A stretch of DNA of 64,000 nt. Source: Antitrichia curtipendula. Its lineage: Eukaryota; Streptophyta; Bryopsida; Hypnales; Leucodontaceae. Below the pieces are notes generated by a model. That model worked only from the letters and a program-made list of their open reading frames with translations, had not been told where the DNA came from and made no database searches. The stretch is taken from positions 18,062,981 through 18,126,980 of the forward strand of contig OX579640.1 in the NCBI GenBank assembly GCA_951230915.1, given 5' to 3'. Made by a program: the position numbers and the translations under genes. Each line of letters opens with the position of its first letter. Position 1 is the first letter of the stretch. Below, one piece after another: positions 46,028 to 58,290 of this stretch.

Positions 46028-47210
46028 TCAAGGATCGAATGCTTCAGGTGGTGGAGGCACAAGGATGATGCCCCGAGTGTCGAGTAATTGAATGAGCACG
46101 AGGTATCCAACTCCCAGCAACACAGATATAACCCCTGTCACAATGGCTGTTGTTTGCCCTTTCTTCAACTCTGCCTCAGCTGCAATCAATAGTTACTAAA
46201 ACAGTTAGTTAACTGAGCCATAGACACGACTCAACATTCTCCGCACATATAGAATTGTTTATGGAAAAGATGTTATACACAATATTGAGCTCTTGACAAT
46301 CCTTGCAAAGTCATGTTCTAATTGGTCCAACTCCATATGCTGATTCTCTACAGTGATTGAAACATCTTTTCAATTTGAGTTTGAACAAGGGTGAGTGGTC
46401 CCAGGTTCTCTAGAATTTTATGATTGTTTGTAACAAGGATAGAATTTTAAGTGCGACAATTTACCTTGAGCTCTTTTCTCGCTTACGGCGGGTTTGGCCA
46501 CCTCGGTGATTGAGCTTGGCGCCTCGCTCACCTCTTTCGTCTCATCCCCTTCGTTGGAACTCGCAGCAACAATGTAAGGCTTCGCTCGCCGAGCATTGGT
46601 TTGGGTGCGCCATGAAGCTGGCAAAATCACGGAGCATTAAAAAAGAAAAATTCTTCTCCATTACGCAAGAAGCACACCAAGTTGCCAGCATCAGCTACGC
46701 TTTGACCAAAATTACCTGCAGCTCTACAAGAATCCTCAATTCTTGAATTGGCGCTGATCAATAGTCCGCCTCTTCTATGTCCTCCCTGCAACAAAGTTGG
46801 TCCAACCACGAAAGAGAAGATTATACATCCCTACTGTAAATAAGAAACTAGTTGTCTTCCAAACATCTTCCATTTCAGAAACCCTAAAGAAGCCACGATG
46901 CAAAAGCCATTCTACAAAAGGGTTCCAAATTCTGCCTGAGATGAATGATCTGCGGAGAAATTTCTACTCTTATCCTAATCTATTGTCATGAGCTACCACA
47001 AGCGGCGTTTAGAACGAGGATCGATACATTTCGCATATTCACAAACTACTCGTAACCTATTCGAACAGAATACGCTCGAAAATTGCAAAAAGAGGATAAT
47101 TGAGACACAAAATCGATTCTCACCTGTTGCGACAATGAATGCGGCCGCTGCGAACAGCAGCGGAGACTCAAATTCGGCGACTGTACTACCAATGCCATAG
47201 CCTGCGCCAT
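46028..47210 (-). CDS. Small plastid membrane protein, possibly DUF1118/RIQ family
   Basis: Four exons on the minus strand: 47210-47124, 46785-46716, 46617-46465 and 46179-46028; all junctions are GT-AG and in frame, giving 153 residues. The start is the ATG of MAQAMALVVQSPN; the second ATG four codons later is also possible. Exons 1-3 give a Ser/Arg-rich plastid presequence that may be cleaved near RRAKPYIVAAS. An acidic linker (EGDETKEVSEAPSS) follows. The last exon has one membrane segment, GQTTAIVTGVISVLLGVGYL continuing to IQLL, and the tail DTRGIILVPPPPEAFDP. This tail recalls the DUF1118 thylakoid proteins (RIQ1/RIQ2, grana stacking), but I am recalling that family without a search. 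Its first two exons resemble those of the FKBP gene 6 kb away. Confidence 0.75.
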
Positions 47211-47339
47211 TTGCTGCACCAAGCTCAGAAACGCTCTGCGAGTTTTCTATGGCACCATCGGAAGCGTAGCAAGCTTCGGCAGTGGCCAAGGCTCCCACGC
47301 AAGCTCTCATCCCCAAAGAAATTCCCAAAGCGACGAAGT

Positions 47340-48156
47340 GGATAAAGGCCCATTCCCACCTGGCGTTTGCAAACACCGTGTGTTAAAAAGATAAAACTTC
47401 CGCTAAGAAGGAAATAATCTTTTTTTTACAGAAGTTCAGGTTTGGAACTTCTGTCAGAGTTTTTTAACTAACCTAGGTGCAGTTCACACATGGCTCATAC
47501 TTCAGGAAATGTCCTTCTCACCCCCTCTCTGAATTTTGTCCCTACTTTTGATTGGAGGCTCAAAATTTCAAACGTATTTTTGGAGATGAAAGTAAGTTTG
47601 ATTTACTAACTTTTATTAGTTCAAAGTTTTTTTGAAAAAAATTATTCTACTATGACTAAATGAGGTCTGAAGTTCTACATTGAACACAATTCTTGCATTT
47701 TGACAATGAGCGGGCTAGCTCTCATCTTCAAATTGTCCCATACCTTGTGAGGATTCATGATGAAAAAAGGATTTCATTATAAAAACAACCTCTCCACCCA
47801 ATGTTTAGTGAATATGTATTGGCAGCCAATTGTATTGATCTTTTATTTAGGATTTAGACTTTCTTTACAATTAATCTTCTTTGGATTTGGCAAGGTGATT
47901 TGTTAATTTTCAAAATCATTTAGATTTTGAAATTTTGATTATTTTTCACCGAGGGTGACCTCTACCTATAGGATGCGGTCCCTCAAGACGGTTGAAGAAG
48001 TATGAGCCATGTGTGAACTGCACCTAGTTAAAAAACCCTCTTACGGCAGTTTCAACTTGAACTTTTGTAAAAAAAGATTATTTCCTTCTTAGAGGAAGTT
48101 TTATCTTTTAATACAAGGTGTTTGCAAGTACTAGGTGGGAATGAGCTTTAACTTAC
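47340..48156. repeat. Large inverted repeat upstream of the 46-kb gene
   Basis: Arms of about 165 bp (47340-47505 and 47996-48156) are inverted copies, roughly 85% alike, around a spacer of about 490 bp. Shared phrases include TATGAGCCATGTGTGAACTG, GATTATTTCCTTCTTAG and AGGTGGGAATG. The left arm starts 130 bp upstream of the gene's ATG. No target duplication is clear, so it may be a foldback element or a local inverted duplication of promoter sequence. Confidence 0.65.
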
Positions 48157-49839
48157 ATATTCTACATGAGTTGTTTCACCTCCCATCACCCCACTTGTAT
48201 AAAGAGATTACCTATACATCTTCACACATTCACATCAATAGAGACTTCTAAATTCATGTGAGGTAGTTGTTGGAAAATTTCAATATTTTTTATTTTTCCA
48301 AGTCAGGTCTTGCTAGTTTTTGCCTTGGACAACCATTGCTCTTACATAACGGGTTGTCTGAGAGCTCCATTTAAGAGCGGCTATCAAATGTTGAATCTTT
48401 ATTTTTTGAAGATTGCCAAGTTCTTGTTATAGACTACTTTTGCAATGGTCTGCCAACAAAGCAAAAGTGATTAATGGCTATAGTATCGCTATCAAGTTCA
48501 TGCCACCTCGTCTGCCATGTAGGTTTGGTGGATAGCTAAGCACTCAAGTGAGAATGCGCTACAATTTACAGCTCATTTAATGCCTTATCATTGCCACCAT
48601 AAGGCTAGGTGGAAACATACCATAAGAAAAAAGAAGAATTACAATATGGGTTGTAATTAATGCAAGTTGATATACTCTGTATTACCTCGTTGTACCAATT
48701 TCCAAAAAAAGGTTTGTAGTGACATAAATTTCTTCCTTTTACTAATAGCATGATTCCATGTAGCTTTGGGTTGGTTGATGCCAATGTTGTTCCTAATGAT
48801 TTTAATTCCTAAGAGCTTGAATGGTTATCATGCCAATATTTTTGTAGTGTCAAAATGCGAACAATAACATACTTTATGACCATGAAAACCAAAAGTAGAA
48901 CAAGAATGCATTCCTTTCTAGAATCCATAGTTAGAGAAGGTGAGAGGAAAATTCCAAAAATTAGATAGATTAATGTGGAGAGCTTTACAAATGGTATAGG
49001 TTTGGACTTTGGGCTTGGCCTTTGGAGGCCTCACACTAAGGCCAACCAAATGCTCTAATCCTATATTTTAATGCCTATTTTCAACTCAATAAAGTTTGGC
49101 CACTCACTCTAGCGGGCTCTTGACTAAGATAGCCAGAGCGTAAAGTGCCCCTTAGAATATTGTTGAAGGTTTATAATAAATAATGGAAACTCCATGAACC
49201 TCTATTTCTCATTGGTTCATAAATATATATATTTTTTTTTTCCATTGATATATTTCATAAATATTTTAAAGCTTCCTGAATGAAGTGCGCTTTCTAAAAT
49301 ATTTATAATTCACCTTAGAGTAAACACTTGAGCATTAAAAGGTTAAAATTTTTCTGAAGTGGTGATAACAAAATCATTCATTTAACCATTTTAGGATAGA
49401 CATCATTTATCACCTGCAAATTTAAACATTATTTTTTTACTATTGATTATTTTTTTATATTTTAGAAATTATCATTGTTTTTGGCATTCACATTTGTTTT
49501 TTGAGACCAAATAATGAGTTTTGAAAAAAATAAAAAATAAAAAATTTGTCTTTGCAAAAAAAATTGGCCTGCAACAGAGAAAATTGTTTTGAGTCATTAA
49601 ATTATGTGTTTTTCCCTCATTGCAAGGCCTTGCAATACGAATATGCTGATACCAAGAACTAAAATAAGATAATAGGTCTAGGAAGTAACTATTTACAAGT
49701 GAACCAAAATTGGGGGCAATTGGTGCAAAACATGAATTTTAAGTAAATGGCCTTTCATTCTTAAAAAGTTGTTAAGTAGAAGTTGGTACAAGAAAGAAGA
49801 AAAAATTCAATCATTCATGCACTTTTTAAAGAAATCACA
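48157..49839. other. Gene-free region with a repeat fragment
   Basis: About 49000-49165 is an inverted, diverged copy of 315-495 (shared phrases: GCCTCCAAAGGCCAAGCCCA on the minus strand, AAACTTTATTGAG). Otherwise AT-rich sequence with no gene. Confidence 0.45.
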
Positions 49840-51594
49840 ACAATATTTGTGACCATGAGAGCCAACTGAATTCCATTTTGTCTCCTAAGGGGACAATGAG
49901 ACTTTATGAGTATAAGTATATTATCAATACATTTTTAACTTTTGAGCTAATTGACATCAAACAATTTGGCCTATCAAAATATTTTATATAATAACAAGCT
50001 ACAAGTAAAAAATAGTTTCTTAGAATGTTAGGCAAACTAAACTAGTTTTGTATCCAAATTGGCCAACTTCTAGATTTTCTTGCAAGTGCTAGTTGTATGG
50101 ATTTCACATGCAACCTCAAATTTTTAAGTGTAAGAACTTCTAATTGAGCATTAGTTTGAAAACTCTTCATCCCAAAATACTTCAAAATAGTCAATTCTAA
50201 TGCAATCAATCATAACCCAAAAACTACCAAATTTTTTAGATTCAACTTCAAAATCTAACTTATTCTAAAATTGCAATTGAGAGTTGTTGAATTTTTTTAA
50301 TAATATTATTGTTATGCAAAGCCTCCTTAATTAGGATGGATTATTATAAATAAAAAGTGCGATCAATTTCCACGATAACAAATTGCATTTGACCCCTACA
50401 TATTGTAAAATGGATATGAACATTATATAATCACATACATATAGCACATGGCTTTTTAGTAGGACTATTGGATAAATGCATCAATTAAAAGTTGTTGTTG
50501 ATAGGTTGTTTTCAACATATATATGACCCTTGCATTTAGATATATTGTATTTAGATGAATAAATGGCATTTCATATATATTTTATGATTTTATAAATATA
50601 ATAAATATAAATAATTTTTCATTTCAATGAAATCATAATTTTTCACTTCAATGAAATCATAATTTTTTTAATTTTAGAAAATTAACAAGAATTATTTTCT
50701 TAAACATGTCTGTACCTATATCTATCTATATATACACACGCGATTGTTAAATGCACGAACCTAGGTAATTATGTGATATATTCTATTTTAGCAATATAAT
50801 TGGAGTTAGAATTCTTATTCGCATTTCTACATTCATTATGGAAAATAGGCTTTGTGACTCGAAGCTTGATGGTATGCATAACAAATATGCACTCATTTCC
50901 AATATTTAGGATGAAACCTTATGTAAGACAATTGAAGGTTCAAACTTTGGGCCAATGCAATTTTTAAATATGGAATAAATCAACCTTTCTATCACATTTT
51001 TAGGAAGTCATACATGTAGGTATATATTGTATTAATAAGCTAATTAGTTGTCGTTTTGTAATGTCAATCTTCCAAAATAGAAGAACTTTTGATCTTTCAC
51101 TCATCTAAATACTAATAATTTCATTCAAAAAGAAAACAGAGCCCATGTATGCAACCATGCAACACCTATTTTACATTTATGGGATGTATTCATAGGCCAA
51201 TGCTCTGAGAATTGCATGTTGTAAACTTCTAATTATATGGTGTCAAAACTATCTTTGCAAACCATATGGGTCAAACAGAAGTACGTAATTGTAGCAATGA
51301 CCCTTCAAGTCTCATGACCACCCTTCATTCATAATCGCAAAATTTCATTCTAAGAGGCTTATCCAACTACATATAAATAAACTTCGATGGTGGCAATGAT
51401 TGGTTGGATTCAATTGCAACTGTCCTAATGCTAGTACCTTATAGGTGGGAGATAAGAACTACATGACTTTGAGAAGTTGAGTGCTTCCTTACAATGAACT
51501 ACCATTAGTCATTACAAGAGAAATGGGGCTTGAAGAAGATCACAAAAAGGGACCAGCAATGATGTCATTTGCTAAAATGTTTTTTGATTTAAAA

Positions 51595-51631
<37 letters not shown>

Positions 51632-51815
51632 GTAACAACTTAATAATTGCAATCCTTGGTGGCTAAAATTTGACAAGCTAGGATTGTGATTTTTAATATA
51701 CACATCTCTATATCTCTCTATTTTATTTATTTATTATTTATTTTTATTTTAAATAATTTATGACATCATTGTTGGTCTTGATTTTAATGTATTTTTTTGG
51801 CCTCATTCTTTATGG
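49840..51815 (+). repeat. Long dispersed repeat family A, most complete single copy
   Basis: This copy runs from the inner part shared with 23520-23960 to the outer end AAGCCTCATTC-like phrase shared with 45115. An AAT microsatellite fills 51597-51632 and produces a poly-Asn open frame that is not a gene. There is no LTR, TIR or coding domain, so the class is unknown; decayed, non-autonomous and about 2 kb. Confidence 0.55.
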
Positions 51816-53560
51816 AATGACCGAAGTTTTTTCTTTTAAATATACAATCAAACATTTTCAACATCTTATTTTATTGAATTTGGTCTTTACCTAATGTTTT
51901 GTTCCTTCCAATATAATGTATTTTTTATAGATGATGTCTTCCAAGCCCTTTTAGTGCCAAAGACCCTTGCATATAGTACAAGAATTGTGTATACTAGATC
52001 ACTATTTTATTTCATGAGCTTTGCTATATTTATTTTATTTAATACTCAAACCAAAATACAATATTTTCAATCCATCTTGTAATTGCTAGAAAGATTCATG
52101 ATAAAGGATTTGGTGCCTTCCGCCTAATTTTTACTTTCACTTTATTTTTAATTTATTCTTTAAGATAGTTCCACATAAATGACATAATATTTCTCCCTTC
52201 AATTTTTTCAATTTTTTTTTTTCAATTTCAAAACATGTCGTCTCTCCAATTTAATTTCTAATTACTCCTCTATATCTAATTACCTTCAATTTAGGTACAA
52301 AACAAGTGAGTAATTATTCAAATGCAATCCAATATAAAAATTGAGGAGGGTCTAAATCTCGATCCAACTATTAGATAATTCTATTCAATACAAGTAAATG
52401 CGCATGTATTTGTATACTATATGAATATTGAATTCATATATTGCAAATTTGAGAAAGTTTGTTTTAAGGTAACTGCACCTAATTGCAGTCTAATAAGCAA
52501 TTGAGCATTGTTCTTGTTTTTAAGTTTTCTAATTAATTGTTGGAAAAGAATATTTTGAATTCTTCTTGTATGCACTTTTTGTATTTCTTATAAATAGGCT
52601 CTCATTTTTCAAGTATTGAAAATAGTTGAATCCAAAAGCGCCTTGAGTTTTCATTAATAGTGGTAGTACATTTTTGACAAGTTGTAGGGGTTAATTTAGA
52701 AAAGGGCCAATTAAGTGTAGTTAAGAAAACTAAAAATGACTTTGTTTACCCCCAATTTTGTCTATAGGCCTCCAACTAAGTTTATCATTATGACCATAAA
52801 CCATGTTTCTATAATTTTACACATGGCACTACATGGTTGTGCATAAAGTGATGGAACCTTCAATGGATGATGTAAAGTCTTTTTGAAGATGCTTTGTACA
52901 TGCATCTATGGAACACTTCAAGGTTTCTTTTAAGCATTGACTTTGAAAATTCACAAGTTTGTCTATTAACTTCCTTCGTCTTGAAATAAATCCGGGGTTC
53001 CCAAACATACTTGTCCCAAATTAAATTTGAAACTGGCTCTCCACAACTTGATGGATAACACTGAAGCTAGTTTGAACACCTTGAAGCAAAAGAGTCCATA
53101 GAGACCACATTCCAAAGACTATATAGCAATTTGATCCCTACAAAGGGAATCAAAATGCAACCTCTAACCAACCAAAGGCGAAGAATTCAACGCACAACTA
53201 TACAAAAGCAACTACTAACAAATCTCTTGTTAAAAATTTATTGAACTTGAATCAAAGGACATTGTCGGAGTTGAATACATAGGATAATAATGGACATCAC
53301 TGACCAACATTGCTCGGAGAGTTCCAAAAAGGGTTTAGGGTTTGTCAATTTTGTTGCCCATTTTAAACATGCGCCGATTTACACCTAGTGGTGTTTGGTA
53401 CCAACTATAGTATCTACGCAATCCTTTGACAATAGGAGCTACTCACGCACTAATCTAGCCATCTCTAAGAAATCCTAGATTTATTTCTAGACAGAGGGAG
53501 TATAATTTGACTCCATCTACACACATCAATTTAAGTAAATTGCTTTAGACCTTCCTACTT
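51816..53560. other. Gene-free AT-rich region
   Basis: No gene is supported. Near 53488-53503, TTTCTAGACAGAGGGAGTA resembles an end of a Stowaway-like MITE (CTCCCTC type on the minus strand), with a weaker relative at 13946-13970; no partner end was found. Confidence 0.4.
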
Positions 53561-54783
53561 TACTTCACAGGAGGGCCTAGTCTAGCTAGCGCCATGTCAC
53601 TTTCAATCTTTGTAATTTCAAGAAGCAATCAAGCAGAAGCTCCATTGACAGTCTTTGTTGTTTTCGCAATTTAGATTTCTCGGCTACCATTTTCCGGCTC
53701 CGATGACAAACACACGCGCACAGATTTTGCTGATCGTCGAGCTGCGAATCGTGCGCTCCCGGTTGCACTGCTTTCACTGAGCTTCGTCTCGTCCTGTTTG
53801 GCCCAGGGAATCGTAAGCTACGGTGTGTGGAGGACGCAACGGGGTCGATAGGCCTGCTCGTAAGTGTCGCTTGTATTCTCATATGAATTCTTCTGGAATG
53901 CATGCCCTGGAGACCTGGAATGCGGAGATCCCGGAGATTCTACTTTCTGAGTGAACATGAGCAAGTTTTTCGGTCGTTCTTGAAGTGCGGGTAGCTTTGT
54001 TGGTTTTAGGGAGTGCAGATTTGGAACGAAGTTGGCGCAATTGGTCACGGTGAGGTGGCTCTCTGGTTCCGTTCGACTTTTAGTCTGTATGGATCAAGAA
54101 TCAATAATCCGAAATTTGAGTCTCATGTTTCTTTTAGCAGTTTTGAGTTAGTCATACATGCGGACTTCCTTTTGTGTTAATTTGATTTGAATTCTCAGTC
54201 TCAGTTGAAATCTACTATTTCCGCAATACGATGATCATTTGAAACTGTGAGTCCTTGGCTCTTTACGAGTTAAGATGTGGTGGGTCAGCTGTAACAGGTT
54301 TGAGGAGCGCCGTGGTCTGTGGAGGATCTGTGTTAGCATTCTTCGTTGTAATTCTGCTTCTCTGGTATTGTACAAGGTCAGCTGCTATTGCTGAGGGATG
54401 TCGTGCAATTGCAATGGTTCAACAGTTCGTCTGTGGTACAGGTCCTAGCTTATATTTCGAAATCTTATCTAAAAATCGTTACAGAAGCTCAGGGCGGTTT
54501 TGCATTCTGTTGGATTTGAGGCAGTGTTTGAGTTGAGGAAAAAGGCAGAAAGCAGACTGGTCGACCCTGTTTTAGTGGGTCTTAATTAGCGTTTGAGGAC
54601 AGTCTGGTGTCTGGTCCGTGGAAACGGCAGTCGGTCGAAGATCTAGAGCTATTCATGCTAATGTAGCATTTAAGGATTCTTTGGTCACTATTCTTGAATT
54701 TCAACGGTTCACCAGTTCGTCTGTGGTACAGGTCCTTCCTACATTCCGAAAGCTTTCTTATCTGAAAATTGTTACAGGTAGGG
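53561..54783 (+). promoter_or_regulatory. Upstream region of the MYND gene with a decayed 5' duplicate
   Basis: GC content rises from about 53590, as in the other gene promoters. No protein-coding exon is identified. Positions 54412-54572 are a diverged copy of 54699-54888, which spans the leader and the start of the MYND coding region. The start codon region is preceded by TTACAG, so a leader intron ending near 54777 is conceivable. Confidence 0.45.
54412..54572 (+). pseudogene. Degenerate tandem copy of the MYND gene 5' end
   Basis: Matches to 54699-54888 run in order: CAGTTCGTCTGTGGTACAGG, then a TTCGAAATCTTATCT-like stretch, GTTACAG, CTCAGGGCGGT, CAGTG and GCAGAAAGCAGACTGG. Small deletions remove the ATG context and several finger cysteines, so it cannot encode a MYND domain. 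Confidence 0.65.
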
Positions 54784-56010
54784 ATGGCGCAACAATGTAC
54801 CATGTGCAGCAACCCTTCCTCAGGGCGGTGCACCTCGTGCAATTCCAGTGCTTACTGTACTAAAGAATGCCAGAAAGCAGACTGGCCGATCCACAAGCTT
54901 CTCTGCAAGCAGCTTCAAAACTTCGCAACGCCACCAAATGCATCAGCAAGACGAGGCATCTACCTCCCAGTCGATAAAGTGACCCCAGAATTCGTTTGGG
55001 TTCCAACTGAGTGGGTTCCGGAGAAGGACGAGTTCACCTGGGGATTTGAAGACTTCAAGATCAAGCCCTACGTCGGCATGGACACGTGGGATAGCGTCCG
55101 GGTTTGGGGGAATGTCATTCGTTCCCGGAAACGGAAAGATCAGATTCAACTATTCATGAGGGATACTGCTGGTGTTGATGGATCCCTGCCGAACCGCACC
55201 ATCGCTGGGCTCACAAAAGGGGTTGCATTCCACCCTTGGTGCGGTAGCATGTTGGCAATGAAGGTCGCCACTCTTGAACTTGAGTCTGGTAATTATCTTC
55301 ACATGGACACAGTTGATTTTCGAGATCTGGTTGATCTTCTTCGCTCGTACAGTTCCAGTATTAATATCAGCAACATGAGCCTCAACCGAAAACACAAAGG
55401 GCCACAATCACCGCTTGAGAATGCTCTGAAGCAAGAAGCAGCTGGAGTAGATCCCTCGCTGGCTAACCGATTCCATCCAATGAATTTCGATTTAATGCCA
55501 GTCCCGGGTGTGAGAATCAACTGCATCAGTGATCTCTTTGCGAGAGGGAACCAAATGTTTGAGGCTGTCAAAGTACCAAGCAAGGATCCAATATGGAATG
55601 CACCGATTACCAGCATTTCAAATCTCATTGGTATGCCTGTTATAGTGAGACGCATCAAGCCTGTGAGCGACACGGAGGAAGGAAACCAAGCAGCGACATT
55701 CCTTCATCTAAATGCTGACCCGCAGAGTGAGTATTGGGGCTGGGCTTACCCTTGGGATTGGCAAAGGCCTGCTGGAAGTTGTCTCGTGGTGCACGCCGAG
55801 AAGAAGAAGCTCTCACCGAAGCAAGTCGAGGTACTGTGTTCCTTTTGCCAGGATTTTCTGCAGCCTCTCTTTGAAGAATCTGTTGAAAATCCAGGGAATA
55901 TGAAGCTGAAGAATGCGGTGCTTCGCCATCTCACTCCAAGCTCATATGCACAGTTCTGTTCCGACTTTGAAAGTGGGCGACGAACCTATGATGATGATAT
56001 AACTGAATGA
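54784..56010 (+). CDS. MYND-type zinc finger protein
   Basis: This is a 408-residue single-exon frame starting MAQQCTMCSNPSS. The N-terminal MYND finger is complete: Cys 5, 8, 16, 19, 25, 29, His 37 and Cys 41, with the usual Y24 and W34. MYND fingers bind proline-rich peptides. The rest (about 60-400) has no catalytic domain that I recognise and no SET motifs, so it is not a SMYD methyltransferase. Segments such as YWGWAYPWDWQRPAGSCLVV and the C-terminal SSYAQFCSDFESGRR look like a conserved plant/fungal MYND-protein body, which I cannot name. A longer frame to 54769 has no ATG. Function unknown. Confidence 0.85.
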   Translation: MAQQCTMCSNPSSGRCTSCNSSAYCTKECQKADWPIHKLLCKQLQNFATPPNASARRGIYLPVDKVTPEFVWVPTEWVPEKDEFTWGFEDFKIKPYVGMDTWDSVRVWGNVIRSRKRKDQIQLFMRDTAGVDGSLPNRTIAGLTKGVAFHPWCGSMLAMKVATLELESGNYLHMDTVDFRDLVDLLRSYSSSINISNMSLNRKHKGPQSPLENALKQEAAGVDPSLANRFHPMNFDLMPVPGVRINCISDLFARGNQMFEAVKVPSKDPIWNAPITSISNLIGMPVIVRRIKPVSDTEEGNQAATFLHLNADPQSEYWGWAYPWDWQRPAGSCLVVHAEKKKLSPKQVEVLCSFCQDFLQPLFEESVENPGNMKLKNAVLRHLTPSSYAQFCSDFESGRRTYDDDITE

Positions 56011-56595
56011 AGTCCTTCCAGTGAAAGGTGTTTTTATCCTCGAAGACTTGAGGCAGGCAGTCCTCTTTTTTCTAATTTCTCATTTCCCGCTAGGGTGGCT
56101 CCCAAATTTTGGTCTGGCTACTGTACTACATCTGGGGATTCACAAATTTGTGCTGGAATTTGTCTAAATTCTCTTATTTCCCTCATTTCCTGCTCGACCC
56201 AAAAAGTTGTCAAAATCTGACAATATTAAGCCCGAGAAAGAATGGGTACTCGTTGAACTATTTTCCAATGACTCCAGCACTTGTAAAGGCATTTTACTTG
56301 TAGACAGATTGTTGAGGATGAAGTCACTCCAGTGGAGTCTAAGGATCAACTTCAGAGTTGTTGTCAGAGGGTTCGCTTGTGTTTCTCCAAACCCAAACAT
56401 CAGCTCCTAATTGCAGATAATACTGAGAAATTTGTTATCAAACCTTTTGAGTACAAATTGACCCCATTTTCAATTTGGTTGAATTAAAGGTCGTCGATAA
56501 GTCTCACCTCCATTTGTCATCTCGTGCGCGACTGACCTCTAATGAGTGAAATTGGTAATTTAACAAAGTACACCCTATTCCATCTAATAGATTAA
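56011..56595. other. MYND gene 3' flank
   Basis: No gene is seen; a 3' untranslated region is expected in the first few hundred bases. TTAA at 56592-56595 marks the next element. Confidence 0.4.
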
Positions 56596-58200
56596 CCCCT
56601 AAAAGACCAACCTACTGAATTTTGGAACATAGAAATTTTGGGTAGGTAAGGTGGGTACCCCAAAATTGTGCCGTGCCTTGAACCACAATCTACTTTAAGA
56701 CCCCAAATGGTGTCAGTATAATCTGAAAATTGCACCTCTTTATCTTTTGCAGTTCTTAAAAGCAATATTGGCCATTTTGAGGCATGTAATTGGCTTTTTA
56801 ACTCAGAGAACACAAGGATTTAATAGTACACGGATTTAAATAATTGATTCCAATAAAGACTTGTCGTCAGATGTCAAAAAAATATGCTTGTGCTATTAAA
56901 CCCTCGTGTTATTAAATACTCAACCTTCATGTTATTTCAAGCACGTGTCACAGATGTTATTAAATCCTCTTGTTAATTCATATGACGCATAGAACACGAG
57001 AACATAGAATCATGGGTTTACAAGCATGCAAAGTTTTATTTAATAAATATGAATAACACTATTACACCTTTATGTCTATTATTTCTAACACCATTGAGGG
57101 GGGGCTTTTGAATGTGACCGTTCTCTTTCAATGCAGCCTATAAGCAGTTTTAAGAACCCTACTGTCAAAACTTTGTCCCCCTACTGTTGTCTCATTTTTG
57201 TCAAAATCTGAAAATTGATTGTGCAATACTTCCTCTTCTACATATTGCTTTGCTCTCTTGTATTCAGTATTTACTAATTAGCGTACAATTTATCCATAGT
57301 CCAATTTGTGGCAGTTTTAGGTGTACCCACCTTACGTGTGATTGAAGAGTTTCATATTTTAGGCCTGAATTTTAATAGAAGATGTGGACTAGCAATTTCT
57401 TTCATGCACATTGAAATTTAGGACATTTGAAAATATGAGTCAAAAGTTATGGTTTAATATGTTACTTTTTTTTTCATAAATAAGCAGTCTAAGCAAATTT
57501 AAAAAATTCACATTTTTCAAAAACAAAATTTTAAAATTGATTTTCTATATATTTGTGGAAAGCTTTTAATCATTCCATCTTGATCAATGAATCAAAGTTA
57601 TGAGGAGTTTTAGTTTGCAAGCAACTATGGATTTGATACTCTAAAATAAACTTTGAAGTCCTTTATTTTATTCAATTCAAATATTTAAAATAAATAAATA
57701 AATTATAAGATGTAAATTCTTTATTACAACATTACAACCATTCATATTGACATTTTTCAATTCCATTACTAAATTCTTAACAATTTGAATTTTGAATCAT
57801 TCTCTAATTCTTTCTACTTACTATTTTTTTCTTATATGTTGTACAATTCCAATGATTTCAAATTTTTCAAGCATGTAGCCTGAAGAATGAATCCAAAGAA
57901 GCACCACCATTTTGGACATTTTTTCATAAAAATGTGAGCTTATGAAGTGCAGCTGCCCAATTGTTTGCAGTGCCAAAAAAAAGGAATTCTGTGTACTCAA
58001 GAGCTCATATCTTGAAATCCGAACGGTGAAAATTTCTGAAAAATTTCTGAAATTTTCTCCACATCTCCTCAAACCAGCTTACTACAAGATCCTATGGTTA
58101 CATGTGTCCAAAAATATTTTCTACCAAAATTAAGTACTTGTACAAAAAATGGCAGTTTTTGAGCATTGTTGGTGAGAACATAGTCAAGGAACTTAACAGG
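56596..58200 (+). mobile_element. TTAA-flanked element, family B, copy 1
   Basis: TTAA lies at 56592-56595 and 58201-58204. The left end is CCCCTAAAAGACCAACC; the right end on the minus strand is CCTGTTAAGTTCCTTGACTA. About 57290-58195 matches the inverse of 61655-62804 in order, including both ends. It is 1605 bp, AT-rich, with no transposase. The TTAA site and CCC start are piggyBac-like, but the two ends match each other only over a few bases. Confidence 0.55.
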
Positions 58201-58290
58201 TTAAATGCAACAATATGAATTCAAAGCTTTACTCTACTGTACAAGTAATCAGGAATCCAAAATCTACCACAAGCCATCATTGGCTTGCAT

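Noticed and set aside
46993..47376. A 127-codon minus-strand frame with hydrophobic segments over exon 1 of the 46-kb gene
   Set aside because: It does not join exon 2 in frame at the strong acceptor. The overlapping frame from the ATG at 47210 joins in phase 0 and matches the FKBP presequence, so the long frame is a shadow.
51481..51666. Poly-asparagine frame
   Set aside because: It is a translation of an AAT microsatellite inside a dispersed repeat.
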